Notes: generated by a model not told the origin, from the letters alone. A stretch of DNA of 64,000 nucleotides from Dendrobium chrysotoxum (GCA_019925795.1 CM034298.1:50866365-50930364), one strand, 5' to 3'; shown: positions 33,184 through 46,899, numbered from the stretch's first letter. A program made the numbers and translations.

Positions 33184-36100
33184 TGTTGACCTCAATTTTC
33201 TTATGAGCGCCCTCGAGCATATTTGATCAGCTTAATTGGACCCAGCCGAGTCTAATTCGAACTTGGGATGACTCAAATCGAGTCGAATTAGACCCGATGA
33301 AGTCTAATTAGCCTTGATCAAAGCATTCTAGATGCATCGAGTTCGATTTGACTTGAGTCGACGATTAATTTAAATTTAATTATGTTGATTTGATCAACTC
33401 AAATCAAACTCAGATGGACCTGAATCGGATCTAATTTGAACCTGATTTTAATATAATTTGCTTAATTTAATTTTGATTAAAATTTAATTGATTTTTCTCA
33501 TAACGTTGGGATTTGTTCCTAAATCAAGAAGTTGCCTCGACGGCCACGATTGAGCATAATTTGTAATTCATCCAAAATCTTGCTGTTCATTTTCTCGATT
33601 CGACAAGCATCAAGCGAAGATGCATGCATGGAAAGATTTCGAAAAAAAAAATAGCGGGATTCTGGCGACGAAGGTGGCGGAATTGATCTTTCATTTTTGA
33701 CAGGCATTTACTCCGGAGGAGAAAATTTGTGCCAGAAAAGACCATTTTTTAGGCTCTCCATTTTCTCTCTCTCTCACAGGTACAGGAGGGGAACCCCCTC
33801 TCTCCGTCTCTGCTACTCGTGAAACCCAACAGAAGCTAGGCTTTCGCCCCTTTTCTTCCCCCCTCTCTCCGTCTCCCTCTATTCGAACAAGAACTAGGGG
33901 ATTTCAGACCTTCTCCCCTCCCCATTTCCTGTTTGGAGACTATAAGAGGAAGCTATCACGAGCTCCAAGACCAAACTCGACTCTCCCTTGCTCCCATCCG
34001 ACTCCACCCCCCATCCCATTCGGGATCTTCTCTAGCCAACCCGAGCAGGTTTCACTAACTATAGGTATACCTCTACTTCTCTTCTTCTCCTGCTACTCTT
34101 TTTCCCCCTCCTTCACACCTTAGCCTGCCTTCTCAGATTTCAACAGAGTAGTGAATAATCTTGAGATATTCCTCATTTGTCATGTATGATCGCTTCACAT
34201 GATTACTCTTTCACTCCAAAGTTTTATCTAATCTAAGTTTCAGTTTTTTTTATGATGATTTCAGCAAAGTATGCGCATGTGGATCTCATGAAAATTTGTG
34301 ACTATAAAATGATGATTTCCGTCTTGGTTTGCTTCATGAAGTGTTATAAATATGGCATACTAAATGTTTGATAAAATGCCTCAAGGAGACCTTTCTTGTG
34401 TTGCAGATTATTTTTCTCGCTATACTATTCAAGCCCGTGACAGAAAATTTTATTTCTCCTTCCTGGAGAATGAGAGAATGAGAAAGAAAGTTTCTTTTTT
34501 TTATTCATATTTTTGAAATGATTTGATGTAGTAAAATATGTTTGCATTACTATGATTTTCGAGACAGATTCCCTATAGGGAGAACGTCTTGATTGAAAGA
34601 TAACCTAGATATATTTATATAGAATATGTATTGTTTTATTTGACAAACAAATGCACAGGTGCATCATTCGTTGACCGCTCACCCCCTCATTCTCCATCAC
34701 TTTTTTTTATCATTTTACTATCTCTCACTAACATTGCTCTGATTTATTCACTTGTTGGAATGATACAGAATATGAGGGTTTTTGTTTTGAAAGTTTTTTT
34801 TTTCTCTTGATATAAAATCTGGGAGGTTTTCTTTAAATTCGATTACATTAATTTTGAGGTGATAAGATCCTTGTGATCTTCTTTGAGAAAGATTTTTGTA
34901 GAGTGAGATTTAATTGTTTGAATCATTTCACTAATTTGAATAAATTGAAGCTTTCAGTTCATATTAATTAAGAGATGGGATACATTCGGTTTTGGGGTTT
35001 CTTGTTTTCAATATGACATGAGAGTGAGAATTTGCTAGATTTTTAGTAGATGTTTAGTATTATTATGCTATGGGATATTTCTAATACCCTATTTCTTGAT
35101 TGTTGAAATTGAGAGCAGAGAAGTTTATTTATTTATTTTTTTAAGACAGAGGGAATGATCACACCAGAGCTCAGATACATTTAGATATAAACATATTATC
35201 ATCTTGAAAGATGAGTGATTGCTCCTGCTTCATTTTGAATGGTTATATCTTCTCTTTTTTTTTTGGCTTTACAAAAATCTGAGAGAATTAGTGGTTGGTT
35301 ATAAAAGAATGGATGTAGAAGCTATCTCGATCATGCAGTTTTTCTTGAGAGATAGAGCAAGAAAGGATTTGTTTGAGTTTGCATGGTCTTTACTATATAA
35401 TAAGGTCATTTTGAAAGAAGAAGGGAGGTGGGCTTGTTCTCCTTGGCGCATGTTTTGTTAGATATCACAAGTTACATCTTCTCTTCTTTGTATACGGGTT
35501 GGTGAAGTTGGTGAGGTTGTAGCTATGAAACTTTGTGTTTTAATGCCTATTCCTTGAAAGCACCTTCCCCCACTAGTAGATGAAATGTGGCTGTCCCCTT
35601 TATGTTGTGATAATAAATTCCCATGTACTTCATATGTGGATACATTGGTGGTTATGAACTTTTGGCAAAATGTCATATGGTTGTAAATTTTGGATGGATT
35701 ATCTTGCACCAACTTATTGTATGATCATTTTAGAAAGAGTAGGGGTGTATTACCTCTTTGCATGAGAAAAATGAGAAGTGGGTTGGAGATCAATTTAACT
35801 TTATAAGATTACATTTGGTGATGAGATGCTTATGTAAACTTTTGAATTGAAATTCTTTCACTCATTGGGGTTTTATGTGGAAAGTCTTGTTGGCAATGGT
35901 GTTGGAAAGTTCTCATATATTTTTTGTTCCAAATATGAACTTGGCAAAGAATTGATTTAACATTGTGTTGAATATTCAAAGTATTTTCTTGGAATGTGGA
36001 AAAGGCCATTTGCATCAAACTTGCTTTCTTATGATTACAACTTACTTGAGATTCAACATTAAATGATTTGTTTACTTGCTACTTGACGTTGGAGAATTTC

Positions 36101-38753
36101 ATGAGCTCCTTCATTGTTGAAAGCTTTACGAAAAGTTTTTGAATTATTTTGTGTCGAGAATCCATGATATATTTTGCGAATGTTTTATGACGGAAGGCTT
36201 TACAAAACTCCATTGATGGAAAATTTTCATGTGTTCACCCCACGTTAAAGAAGCGTATTGTTTGTTTTGCATAGGAAGAAGTCATAGTGGATTTCTTATA
36301 GGAAGTTTTATGTGTCATTTTGTTTGAAAAGTTTTATGAGTTGTTTTTGGATTTGGGGACTTTATGAATTGTTTTATGTTTGAGAGGCTCGATTTTAAAA
36401 AGGTTATTTCAGTTCTCTTTTTATGGATGATTCTCCTTCATTTATTTGCACTTGATTCTAAAGATGAGTTTAAGAATGTGGGTTGGAAGCATGTTTGGGT
36501 TCAAAGTTGAAAGACTTGTTTGGGCTTTGATTTCAAGTCTAGTTTTCTTCATTGTTACTTTGAGTTTTATATGAGTAATTGTGTCAAGTATTTCGAGTGC
36601 TTTCTTGAAATGTGGAAAGATTAAATAGCATCAAATTTTCCTTCCTCTTATTTGCATTTGGCATTAAATGTTGAATTGGAATGCGAGATGGACCAAAGGC
36701 ATGTTTGGATTTTGAAAAGGTATACCTAACTATGAGATGTTTACATTCGTTGAAAATAAAAAAAAAATCATCTTTTAGAAACAACGTGGGAGAGTTTTTT
36801 AAATTTGAACAGCCCCGGAGAGCAAACAACCAAGCCGGTGTCCAAGACCGAGGAAAAGTATGTGTTTATTTAATTGCATTTTACTCTGATTATTTATATA
36901 TTGAACGGTAACCCGCTCTCATCCAATTTTCTTTCTTTTCTTTGTTCTTTTGCGAGGAAACTTTTGGGAGAGCAAAGGAGAAGGATCCTTTGGAGCGATA
37001 GACGAAGGAGCTTGGACAACTGGAGCTAAGCATCAGTTACCCCCATTTATTCTGGTGGGGGTGCTATGGGCGATACCACCGGGTCGTAGCCCCCAGTGTA
37101 GTAAGTCTTCTTAAAACTTAGAAAGCCTTTAGGGAGCCTTTTGGTGTGTGTGTTCCCCACCCTTTAGGACCTTATAGTAACTTCAATTTTATTAGGATCA
37201 TTTTGTTTCCTGTAGATCCCTAAACCCTCTTACACATGCGTATGTCCAAAGGGTTAGAAACAAATCTCTTTGTATCCCCTACAACACTAGTGACACTTAA
37301 TGACAATAACTAAGGACCGAGTCTTAGAGAACTTAGACTTAGGATACATGCCCCCTTAGGATAGAAATACTAAACATAGAAAACTTAGTGACATGTTATC
37401 CTAGGGTTAGGTTCCCTTAAGTGATTAATAAAGTAATAAAATCAATCATAATCTAAATCAAATGCATTCAAACAATCAATTCTCAACCAAACTATAAACA
37501 ACATGCATAATTACTAGGAGGTAAAAATCTAAATATGAACTTGAATTAAATCTCACTAATCTACTTATCACCCCTTAATTAAATATTAACTAAATGAAAT
37601 TCATTAAAACAAACTTAAATTCAAGGAGTTATAAAATTGGAAAATAAACCTAATTTGAACCTACAAGATCTTTAAATGACCTAACTACAGAAAGTCATAA
37701 CTAATTTCAAAAAAAATTGAATTGAATAAACTAAAAGGGACTCGACTCTAATTGAAACCTAGTGTTTGTTAAAAATATAAACTTTCCAAAAAATCAAACT
37801 AACTTAAAAAGTCAACCTTCCGGTCAACCGTAGTTCATTAACTAGTGTCCGAAGCTTCTAAAATTCATAACTTTGTCCAGAAAACTCCAAATCCAGCAAA
37901 TTAATAGTTTAATTACTCATGGTAATGTCTAATATTTAATAAAAATACTAATTCCCCTAGACCCAATATATTTCTGAAGTGACCTTTTGGATCCCCTTTA
38001 GCTTAGTAGGTAGGGACCCCGGATCTTCTAAAACCCGCTAATACAACTTAAACTTTATAAAGATTATTATCTTAAGCATCAAAATAGACCTACAAACTAA
38101 ATTAACTAAAAGTGGACCCTAATCCATTAATACTTGGAGTTCAACCAAATCCCCCTTTTTAAACCCTCAATAAATGTTAACGCAAAACAACTTGAAATAA
38201 CTACCCAATATAGGATCTATTCAAAGCCACATAAACTTTCTATACACACGTAGAATTATTTGCTAGGGCACCACTTCTAGTTCTAGGTTAGGCTGGTATT
38301 TTATTTTTCTATTTTTGTGATGTGACGCTCTTGAATGTGGCACGTGTGCTATCTGTATTGAATTGCTGTGAGTGTTTATTTTATTACTATATTGCACTTT
38401 ATCTGTGATGTGATTGATTGTGCGTTAGAACTACCCCTAGGCTAGGGATGATTTATACCAACTCAATCTTATATAAGTGGCCACGCTCATACAACGCTAA
38501 AGTAAAGGGGGCAATAATCATCAAGTTTTAAAACTAACATTGTTCTCTGCAGATGCTCCAGAGACTGTTTAGCCCCACTAAAAATAAATAAGAGCGTGGC
38601 CAAGCATGTTTTCTTTTCTGCACAAATATTAATTGCATGGGATATTTTTCTTAGGATAACCATGCAGGTTCAGTCTGAGTTTAGATTTTCTTTTTTTTTA
38701 TAATGTAATTTGTAACTTGTATCAAGTTGTGAAAGTCTTTAAAGGCATAACAT
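33184..38753 (+). repeat. 5' LTR of element D
   Basis: It is nearly colinear with 49835-55394, with frequent single-base changes and small indels. It begins TGTTGACC; the match ends around AAAGGCATAACA-TT. Inside are a GC-richer promoter-like part (33600-34080), a T-rich middle with short frames of no recognisable family (35219-35461, 35458-35712, 36584-36911), and a C-rich GGGTCGTAGCCCC block near 37080. The last 1.6 kb are AT-rich. Confidence 0.85.
33770..34080 (+). promoter_or_regulatory. Promoter-like region of the element D LTR
   Basis: A TATA box (TATAAGAGG, 33941-33949) follows CT-rich tracts (33755-33900). It is followed by a CCGACTCC-rich leader and a donor-like CAG|GTTTCA near 34048. 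The same arrangement is kept in the right LTR (TATAAGAGG from 50594). If this is the true promoter, U3 is only about 0.8 kb and R plus U5 about 4.8 kb. Start site and splicing are inferred. Confidence 0.4.
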
Positions 38754-39991
38754 TAGAAACTATTATTATTTTTATAAGCCATTTTTTAAAATTTTATGAA
38801 TACCTGATTTGGAGACTTGAACCAACATGCATTGCATTAGAAACTAATTAAATTAAAATTTTAATTACATTAATTCTAGAAGCATTCACCCTATATAAGT
38901 CAAGGGCCAATTAGGAAACTCTCTAGTCGTTGGCCCTACTTCCAAAAACCAAACTACCTACCCATCTTTCATAAAGACTGGACATCACGAATTTTATACG
39001 ACTAGGTGGTTAGTTGGCTGTCCTTTTCAGGCAGGATATAAGCCCAGAATGCATTAGCTAGGATACGGGTATTAGTTTTGTGTGTAGAACACTAAACCCA
39101 CTTCAGACTTAGGGCTCAAGGCTACTACATTTAGTGTCTCGTAGTACGCCTTATCGGTGGGTAAGTCTCCTTTCCTTCAAGAATTATAAATTATACCTAT
39201 CTGCGTCATATGGATGACGCCACCTCTATCCTTCTCTCATGTATGCTTTGAGTGTATAATTTTCTTTTCTCCAGTTTCTTCTCACTACTTTAGTCCCTCT
39301 GGATACTGATCTGAGCTGTATATGTTGACTAAGCTAAGTTGAGCATTTCTTTCTCTTTAAGTAGGATTTTCTAGTCTCTTCCCTATGTGCCGATCCAATT
39401 TGAGAGTATAATATAAAATTCTTAATCGAGAGTTTTCTCAGGCCCCAGTTTGAGATGTAATTAACCATGGGAGCTTACGCCCAATGGAAATTGAATCTCA
39501 CTTTTAAATAAACCCCACTCGAGCTGACGTATCAGGTGAGGGAAACCCGTTATTCTGAACAGGTCATACATATTATTATCCATCGGGGTGTACTGGCGAG
39601 AGCCGCTATCCTCAATGGTTGATTGTATGCATGATCTAATCTACCCTCCCATTGGCAATACTGTCTCCCCACGCGGGGCGGTGGTGTTTTCCCTTTTTGA
39701 GGTCCATAAGTTCCTAGCAACCACGGTGGGAAAGGTTTCTCTCTCCATCTTTGGATTCTATATTATTCTTTCTAGTGTGTACTCCAGGTTTGCTACTCCT
39801 TCAATGAAGTTCATCCTACTCTTAGTTAGGATCCTTCCTTCTTCTTAGTTAGGGTTTCCCCCTAGCTAAGTTCCTTTTCTTTCGGCCTACCGGGCCATTC
39901 CGTCCCTTATATATCCTCTCTATTCTCATGATGTCAATTCTCTTACTAATAATTTTAAATTTCTTTTATTCCTTTCTTAGCATACATCGCT
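38754..39991 (+). other. Leader region of element D
   Basis: Noncoding stretch between the 5' LTR and the first coding-like frame. I could not find a convincing primer-binding site at its left end. The 86-codon frame at 39588-39848 has no recognisable domain. Confidence 0.45.
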
Positions 39992-41990
39992 ATGGCCTCT
40001 TCTGTTACTTTTCATTTTGGTTCTAACGTGTGAGTGACACTCCCTGAGTCCATGCTAGTCGGTCCTCCTGCTGGAGGAATCACTTTTTGTTCCTTCACTG
40101 ACTCGGCCTTCGTCACTCTCGGTGGGCCGACCCCTATTGAGGCTGCTGCCTTTTCTCCTCCCTAGAGGAGAGGTCACATAGCCATGCATCCCTTTGGATG
40201 TCCAGTTGCTCGACGGACAGCCCGAGTACTTGCTCATCCTACTCCTGTTCGTGTATAACCAGCGCACCTTGTGGTTAGGCAGCCAGTGCCTAGACCACTC
40301 CCAATTCAGACCACTCCCATACCTGTTGTTCAAACTACCCCGGTCCCTCAGCGTCGACAGTTAGTAGTTACTCATGTTGTTATTCTGATAGAGGCAGCTC
40401 GTGTTCGGGCTCCCCCTCCTTTCTCTAGGAAGAGGGGTACCCAGACCGAGGTTCCTTCGCCTTCCTCTCGTCGGGTTTTAGTTTTCTCTTAGTTGTCTCA
40501 CCCAGAGACCATTGAGCAGATCCCGACATTTCCTGTAGTCCATATTCCCCCTATCACTCAGGCAGTGGGTTCAGATGTTCCTTCGTCCTCCACCTCCGGC
40601 CTCGGGAGAATGACCTAGAGGAATAGAAACTATAGACTTTGATTAGTTATATCTGAGGTAGATAGATAGCGAATGATAGATTCGTTGGCTCACCAGGAGC
40701 CAGTTCAAAGGAGAGTGGTCCCCGAATAGTGGGCACCACGACCAGTTCCAATTACACCCATCCCAGAGGTTATAGTCGCTCCTGAGATAGCAGCAGTTCA
40801 GGGAGGATGCTTCTCTCCACTTACACAGAATGGTAATGAGGAGGACGTCACTCGCATTGCGACGACCCCTCCTGGCACTTTTACCATACGCTAGGGTCCC
40901 CAGGGATGATACTGTTCGAGCCCTCTCTCAGAGGATTTAAAGCATTATCCACTTAGCATGAGGTTGAGGCCCCATTAGTCGAGAGAGGTTACTCTGCTAG
41001 ATCTCTCAGGCGTCCGTTCAGTTGCAGAGATAGACTTTGAGGCAGAGGTAAAGGTGGCAGAGAGCACAGCCACCTAGTCAGCCTGTTAGTTCAGTTCCGA
41101 CGGTTTGATCGTAAACAGTTGCTCCAGTTACTAGATGACACCCAAATCATCATGTACGAAGGCAGTAGTTGGAGCCTCCTAGACCCCAGCTTAGTTCAGT
41201 TGTGGTAGCCCCTCAACAGTTAGTTACCCCTACTGGGTCCCGTCGCAGTAAATGTGTATGGAGATGATGACAGGTAGAGTCCCCTGTCGAGGCAGTATAG
41301 TCAGTTGAGGCAGTTGGGTAGTTAGAAAAAGTTGCTCTTCAGGATCATAGGCAATTTTGATGGTCTATGATACAGTAGAAGATGTTGATGTTATAGTTCC
41401 CCTTGATGGTTCACCAGCCTGGGGAGAGGCAGTTTCAGTTCCTAGCTCCCGTAGGATTTCTTTCCCTATGGGTCCATATATAGAAGTGCTTTGTCAGACC
41501 CTCTTCAAGGAGGACACACTTGAGGAGGAGTCAGAAGAAGATGTACTGGTGTACAGAGTATGTGTGATTACCAGATGAGGTCTCTCGGATGAGTAGAGCG
41601 AGCTTGAGGATGATGATGAGCAGGGAGAGCCTGGGGTGGGTGGATCTCTCAGGTCAGTTGAGACAAATGCTACAGTCTTACACTTATAGAACTAGATGGT
41701 AGAGATGGCCAGAGCTATGGCAGTGATGACCGTGTAGTTAACAGCCTTGGGGGTGATGCCCCAGATTATGGGCGTAGGTACTCCCACCACGTCCAAGGAT
41801 GAGTCAACAGTACCATTAGTAGTACCATACCCCATAATAGTGGACAGGGTCCAGAGAGCAGTCACTGTAGCACCTATAGTAGCTACCTTTATTACCCCAA
41901 TTTAGAGTCAGTCAGCTCAATTGTCAGTAGGATAGATTCAGGATCTGATAGCCTGGAAGGTCGAGCAGGCTATTTCCTCTAGGAAGTCTG
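39992..41990 (+). pseudogene. Element D Pro-rich frame before gag core (decayed)
   Basis: From the ATG at 39992 (MASSVTFHFGSN) a single frame can be followed for several hundred bases through TGA, TAG and TAA codons. It includes the open piece 40271-40492 (VRQPVPRPLPIQTTPIPVVQ and following). The composition is rich in Pro, Val, Arg, Thr and Ser and the GC content is well above its surroundings, so it was once coding. Tat-lineage elements have a Pro-rich N-terminal Gag or an extra ORF here. Beyond about 40900 the frame shifts. The function is unknown. Confidence 0.5.
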
Positions 41991-41999
41991 GAGAGGTAG

Positions 42000-43072
42000 T
42001 TAGTAGGGGGTGACCTTACCCAGTAGAGTACGAGCACGAGCCCTACCCCCTGGATTTTTCCCTCTTAGGTTTAGATTCTTTGATGGCTTTGGGAACCCAA
42101 GGCAGCATGTGGCTCAGTACCGGACCATATGTTGCAACATAGGAGGGAATGATGCTTTGATGTTGAGACTGTTCGTTAGTAGTTTAGTTGGGGTGGCATT
42201 TGCATGATACATCGACCTCCCCAACGATTCAGTAGGCACCTTCGTAGAGCTCGAGCAGCTATTTGTTCAGAGGTTTGTTAGTGCCGAGCACAGAGTTTCA
42301 GTGGGTGAGTTAGTTGTGGCCAGACAGCATCCATGTGAGACTCTACCAGATTATATAATTAGATGGAGGAACCTCAGCTTGTAGTGTGAGCCTCAGTTAC
42401 AGGAGCAGCATGTAGTAAAAATTTTGTTGAAAAATATAGATGGCCCTATAGCTCCTTACTTGAAGGGTTTTAACATTAGAACCTTTCAAAAGTTGTTGAC
42501 AAAGGTGATCAGTTTGCAGGACAGCATACCCGATGCAGTACCTCCTAAGGTTGAGAGTCAACCTTTGGGTAGACCTCAGTGGCAGGAGTCTTCAAGGGCA
42601 CCTCCACCTAGAATAGGGGAGGTACACAATACTTATGAGCCACAATATAAGGGTAAGAGGCCCATGGTCAGTTCAGCAGCACAACAGTCGTCGTATATAC
42701 CTAGGTAGTCGGCAGTACAGGCTAGACCCTCCCATAGGACTTCAGTGGGTCAGTTGTCCTTATAGGAGAGGTTTAACAAGGAATATCCCTTTAAGAGAAA
42801 AACTGTGCGGAAGATATTTAAATTTCTTATTAAAAAGAATATCATAATATTTTTATTTAATAAGAAGAAAAATGAAGAAGGACTAACCGAGCATCCGCTA
42901 TACTGCCCCTTTCATCGGCATATTGGGCATACCCTTGAAGATTGTTTTGTATTTAAGGATAGGGTGGAGAGCCTTATGGCTAGTGGAAAGATTCACTTAC
43001 AGGATAATGATTTAATGCAGCCTCAAGGCAAGGTGGCTCAGGTTGTTCAAGTGAATGTAAGCCCCAGTTAGT
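42000..43072 (+). pseudogene. Element D Gag core, Tat type
   Basis: It reads ALMLRLFVSSLVGVAFA, then a stop where Trp is expected (TGA for TGG, 42207), YIDLPNDSVGTFVELEQLFV, an RVSVGELVVARQ phrase, RWRNLSL and NIRTFQKLLTKV: the gypsy Gag core. About 150 codons later comes CPFHRHIGHTLEDC (42904-42945), the Cys-His-His-Cys zinc-binding box characteristic of Tat-type Gag, followed by VFKDRVESLMASGKI. At least two frameshifts separate the pieces. After 43072 no protease follows. Confidence 0.8.
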
Positions 43073-43249
43073 GTGATGATTAATGGCAATTAACAGAACA
43101 CCCTTAGTTCTGGGGGGAGAGGTAGCTCGCACTCTCTTGCAAGACAAGGGATATGACCAGACATATAGTTCAGAGTTCAAAGACAGTTGACAGGAGGCCT
43201 TGATAGGCCAAGTCGATAGTTGCTAGTTCAGCTCTTTAACCTGTTTCTT

Positions 43250-44270
43250 TTTCTTCTTTTGCTATAGTGCCCATTGAGCACACTTCTTTTCTTTCATGTA
43301 TTAAAAGAAAATATATATGTGAGAGTACTCGTTGTAACTTCAGAAGGGAAGATGAGGTCTATTGTAGTATTTACGCTGAAAGATTTTGTTCTCCCTTCTA
43401 TTGATGATGAATTAATGAAAGAAAGATGGTTTTGGATTATTTTTGCTCTCTTGTCTCTTCTAGCTCTACCATCCATGTTACGATGACTTATAAATAAAAA
43501 AAAATAAAAGAAGAAGAAAAAAAGAAGAAAAGAAGAAAAGAAAAAAGAGGGTATGTCATCTCCTTCCTATCCCTTGTATGGGGTGATTTCTTTTTGATTT
43601 AAAATCTATGTCAGATTAAAATTGGATTTAGAAATAAAAATTTTCTTCATCATCTTGCAATTTTCTATCTCGTAGATATCTTTTGCATGCTAGTGAATAT
43701 GGTTCATAATTTTCTCAATCAAGTTGTTCATTCTTATCATATGATCGGGTTTATTTTATAGATTTTTCTTCCTTACATAAGAGAGTGAGTTTTCTTCTCT
43801 TATGTTTGAAAGATAATTTTATAACTTAGAAAGTCTTCTTTTAGAGATTTAGAAAGGAAGCCAATTGCAAAAATAAAAAGATACGTAATGTGTGCCAAAA
43901 TTGTGAAAATGGGCACAAAATGAGCCCAAAATAAAAGATGCATGAAGTGTATCGAGGTTAAAAGATTCACAAAGTGCATCAAATTGCTGAAAGAGGCACA
44001 AAATGAATCTAAAATTAATTTGTAAGTGGCTTCTATTTCTTGTAAATCTTTAAATCTCAGAAAGCCTATGTATCCTTTGATATTTTTGATACTTGAATTT
44101 GAAAATCATGATTTCATATTCATTGTTATGCAATGATATTATATTAGATACAAAAATGTGTCATGCAAAAAAGTTGAAAAGATTCAGTTTCTTCTTCTAA
44201 TTTAAATCTTTCTTAGTTTAGATTTTTATTTAAAAAACTATATGTAAGGGAGAGCTCAGTCTAGCTTGTA
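43250..44270 (+). mobile_element. Sirevirus-like fragment inside element D (inverted relative to element C)
   Basis: From about 43550 to 44030 the plus strand matches the reverse complement of about 59750-60250 in element C. Shared phrases are CTTATCATATGAT, an AGAGAGTGAG-TTT word, CTTATGT-TG-AAG-TAATTT and the repeated GGCACAAAATGAGCCCAAAATA-type block. In element C this is the spacer between pol and the palindrome array. The segment is noncoding in both. The boundaries are unclear. Confidence 0.5.
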
Positions 44271-44279
44271 CGGAGCTCG

Positions 44280-45200
44280 AGCTGGGTTAGCAAAATTTAA
44301 AATTCCCATTCTTTTGAGTTTGGATGGAGGTAATATTCTTCTTACTAAATTTTTGGGCATGTTTTCATTTGTCATTTTTTACTGTGGGTCCATATAATCA
44401 AAAGGTTCATTATGATTTTAGCCCCCTAGTTTCATTCATCAGTTTGAATATGGTCTGGGTTAACAAAACTAATATACATGATTCCTGGGGTTTTCCTCAT
44501 TCTTTAGTGTGAGTCATGTGATTTATCCAGCTCATTATAGAGTCATGAAATTCAGATGTTTTTGAGCTTACCATGAGTTTTAGCTCCTCCCAATTTCGCT
44601 TGTCACTCTTAAGTGTGATCTGGGATATCAAAACCATTAGTTCAAACTCCTTTGTTAAATGGGATACTGGGTCCATACTTAACCTATGTTAGTCAGGTAT
44701 GGTGATGTTGATCCCCTATCCCTATATGAATTTTTATCTTCTGTTAGTCTTATTGTGATAGTTGTACTACCCAGTTCATTCATGTGAGTTGGATATAGTC
44801 TGGGATATCGAGACCATTGACTTAGATCCCTTAGGGGATGTGATACTGGGTCCATACCAACCTGTATTAGTCGAGAATGGTAATGTTGATCCACTATCCT
44901 AGTTTAGATTTCATTCATACATCAACTTTGTTATGGTTGTGCTCCCCAGTTCATTCTCTTATGTTGAATGTGACCTGGGTTACCAAAGCCAATGTGTCAC
45001 TTCTTTACAGATCCTGTAGGATCTCTCTCTCCTAAGTTTAATTCATGTGACGAATATGGCCTCGGTTATCAAAGCCAACCATATCTCCCTCTTCTTGTGT
45101 TCCAATCATTAGAGGATATTTTCATACTAGGAGTAACCCATGGATATGGTAAACGTTCCCTCTACTATATGTTAGCTTTGATAGTATGGGGTATGCCTAA
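44280..45200. repeat. Degenerate tandem repeat, block 1 of element D 3' region
   Basis: Units carry a TCTGGGATATCGAGACCATT-like phrase followed by GATACTGGGTCCATAC and a GATGTTGATCC-CTATCC phrase. The unit recurs near 44620, 44795, 44960 and 45050, the last two shortened. Spacing is about 175 bases between the first two. It is noncoding. Confidence 0.6.
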
Positions 45201-45429
45201 TCTATGATTATGAACAGATACAAAAAAAATACATATAAAAAAAATAATATGATGATAAAAAGAGGGAAACTCTTAGCAGAGTAAAATTGGTTGCCCTTAT
45301 CACAAGTGGAACCCGGCAATACTATCTAAGAGCTCAAATTTCCCAAGCTTTTCTTTTCCTCTCCTTTGAAGCGTCTAGATGATCGCTTCAAGGATGACCC
45401 TATGCTTGTGTTGTTATGATTCTTTATGG

Positions 45430-46580
45430 TTGCAGTAGTCTTCGTTGGTGATGTAGTACATATTGCCCTAGGTCCTAAAATCACTTCCTTATAGGCTTGA
45501 ATTTTTCTACGAAAAGATCAACCCCCTTTCTGCTCTCTTGTATCAAACCACTTTTCCATTCATACCCTACTCTGAGCTGCTAGAGTAGTCTTATGGATAC
45601 GTTGGTGTCACTTTCACTTCCCACAGGATCCCACCAGTTGGTGTGGGTGTTACCGCTGTGAACTTTTAATGATTATTATTCTTATTCGTAGTTACCATCC
45701 TCGGTGGCGAGTGTGTCTCCATGCTACCTCGAGTTGTTGCCCTAGTGGTGATATAGTACACCTAATCTTAGGTGTTAGCATCACTATTTTGAGAGCTTTA
45801 ATTTTCTAGTAGAAGATTAGCTCCTTGGCTTCTTTACCGACATACTTTCCCATTCATGCCCTACTCTTAGATGCCAAAGTAGTTATATGGATGAGTTGAG
45901 GTCGCTTTCACTTCCACAGGGTCCCACTAGTTATTATGGGTGCTACCACTATGATCCTCTGATGATTGTTAATCTTACTCGTAGTTACTATCCTCGGTGG
46001 CGGGTGTGTCCCCTTTCTACCTCGAGTTGTTTCCTCAAGTGATGATGTAGTACACCTAGTCTCAAGTGTTAGCATCGCTTCTTTGTGAGCGTTGATTTTC
46101 TAGTAGAAGATCAGTGCCCTAATTTCTTTGTCCACATACTTCCCTATTGGGACACAACTCTTAGCTACCAAAGAGGTCTCGTGGATCTGTCGATGTTATT
46201 TTCACTTCTTACAGGGTCCCACTAGTTAGTGTGGGTGTTACCACTATGGTCTTTTGATGATTGTTAATCCATTCGTAGTTATTATCCTTGGTGGCGAGTG
46301 TATTCCCTCGCTACCTTGAGTTATTTTCCTAGTTGTGATGTAGTACATCTTGCCTCAGATGTTAGCATCACTTCCTCGGGAGCTTTGATTTTCTAGCAAA
46401 AGATCAGCTCCTTGGCTTCTTTACCAACATACTTTCCTATTAGGACCCGACTCTTGGCTGCCAGAGAGGTCCTGTGGATCTGTTGATGTTATTTTCACTT
46501 CTTATAGGGTCCCCATCAGTTAGTATGGGTCCACCACTATAGTTCCTTGATGATTATTTCTCCTTGATATCATTTTATTC
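45430..46580. repeat. Tandem repeat of about 295 bp, four units (block 2)
   Basis: The anchor GTAGTACA occurs at 45453, 45753, 46047 and 46340, giving periods of 300, 294 and 293. Each unit contains a TTAGCATCACTTC phrase, a TCTAG-A-AAGATCAG phrase, TCCCACTAGTTAGTGTGGGT and a TCCTCGGTGGCGGGTGTG phrase. No stable frame runs through it. Confidence 0.85.
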
Positions 46581-46899
46581 TTTGTAGCGGGTGTGCCCCC
46601 TCGGTGCTTTAGTTATTATCCACTTGGGATGAGATTACCCCTCTCACACTCTGTTGAGGGCGTACCTCTTCATGTTATTCATAGAGGAATCATTCTGATT
46701 GTTTCCTCCTTTTCATGTGATGTTAATGTTGCCTAAGAAACTCTGCCAGTATTTGGACTCTCGTGGCCATGATGATTTGTCCTCTATCACGTGATAACCA
46801 AAATACTAGCTCGAGATTCCTTAGATAACCTCTCCCTTGGAGTTCTTTCCCTTACCTTTTTTTTCTCCCTCATATCCCTACACAGATCTGTGTTAGGTT

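Noticed and set aside
33184..38753. Segmental duplication instead of LTRs for the 5.56-kb direct repeat
   Set aside because: The repeat begins with TG, flanks a gag-bearing internal region in the right orientation and has a G-rich tract before the second copy. The lack of a clear primer site and target duplication keeps this alternative open.
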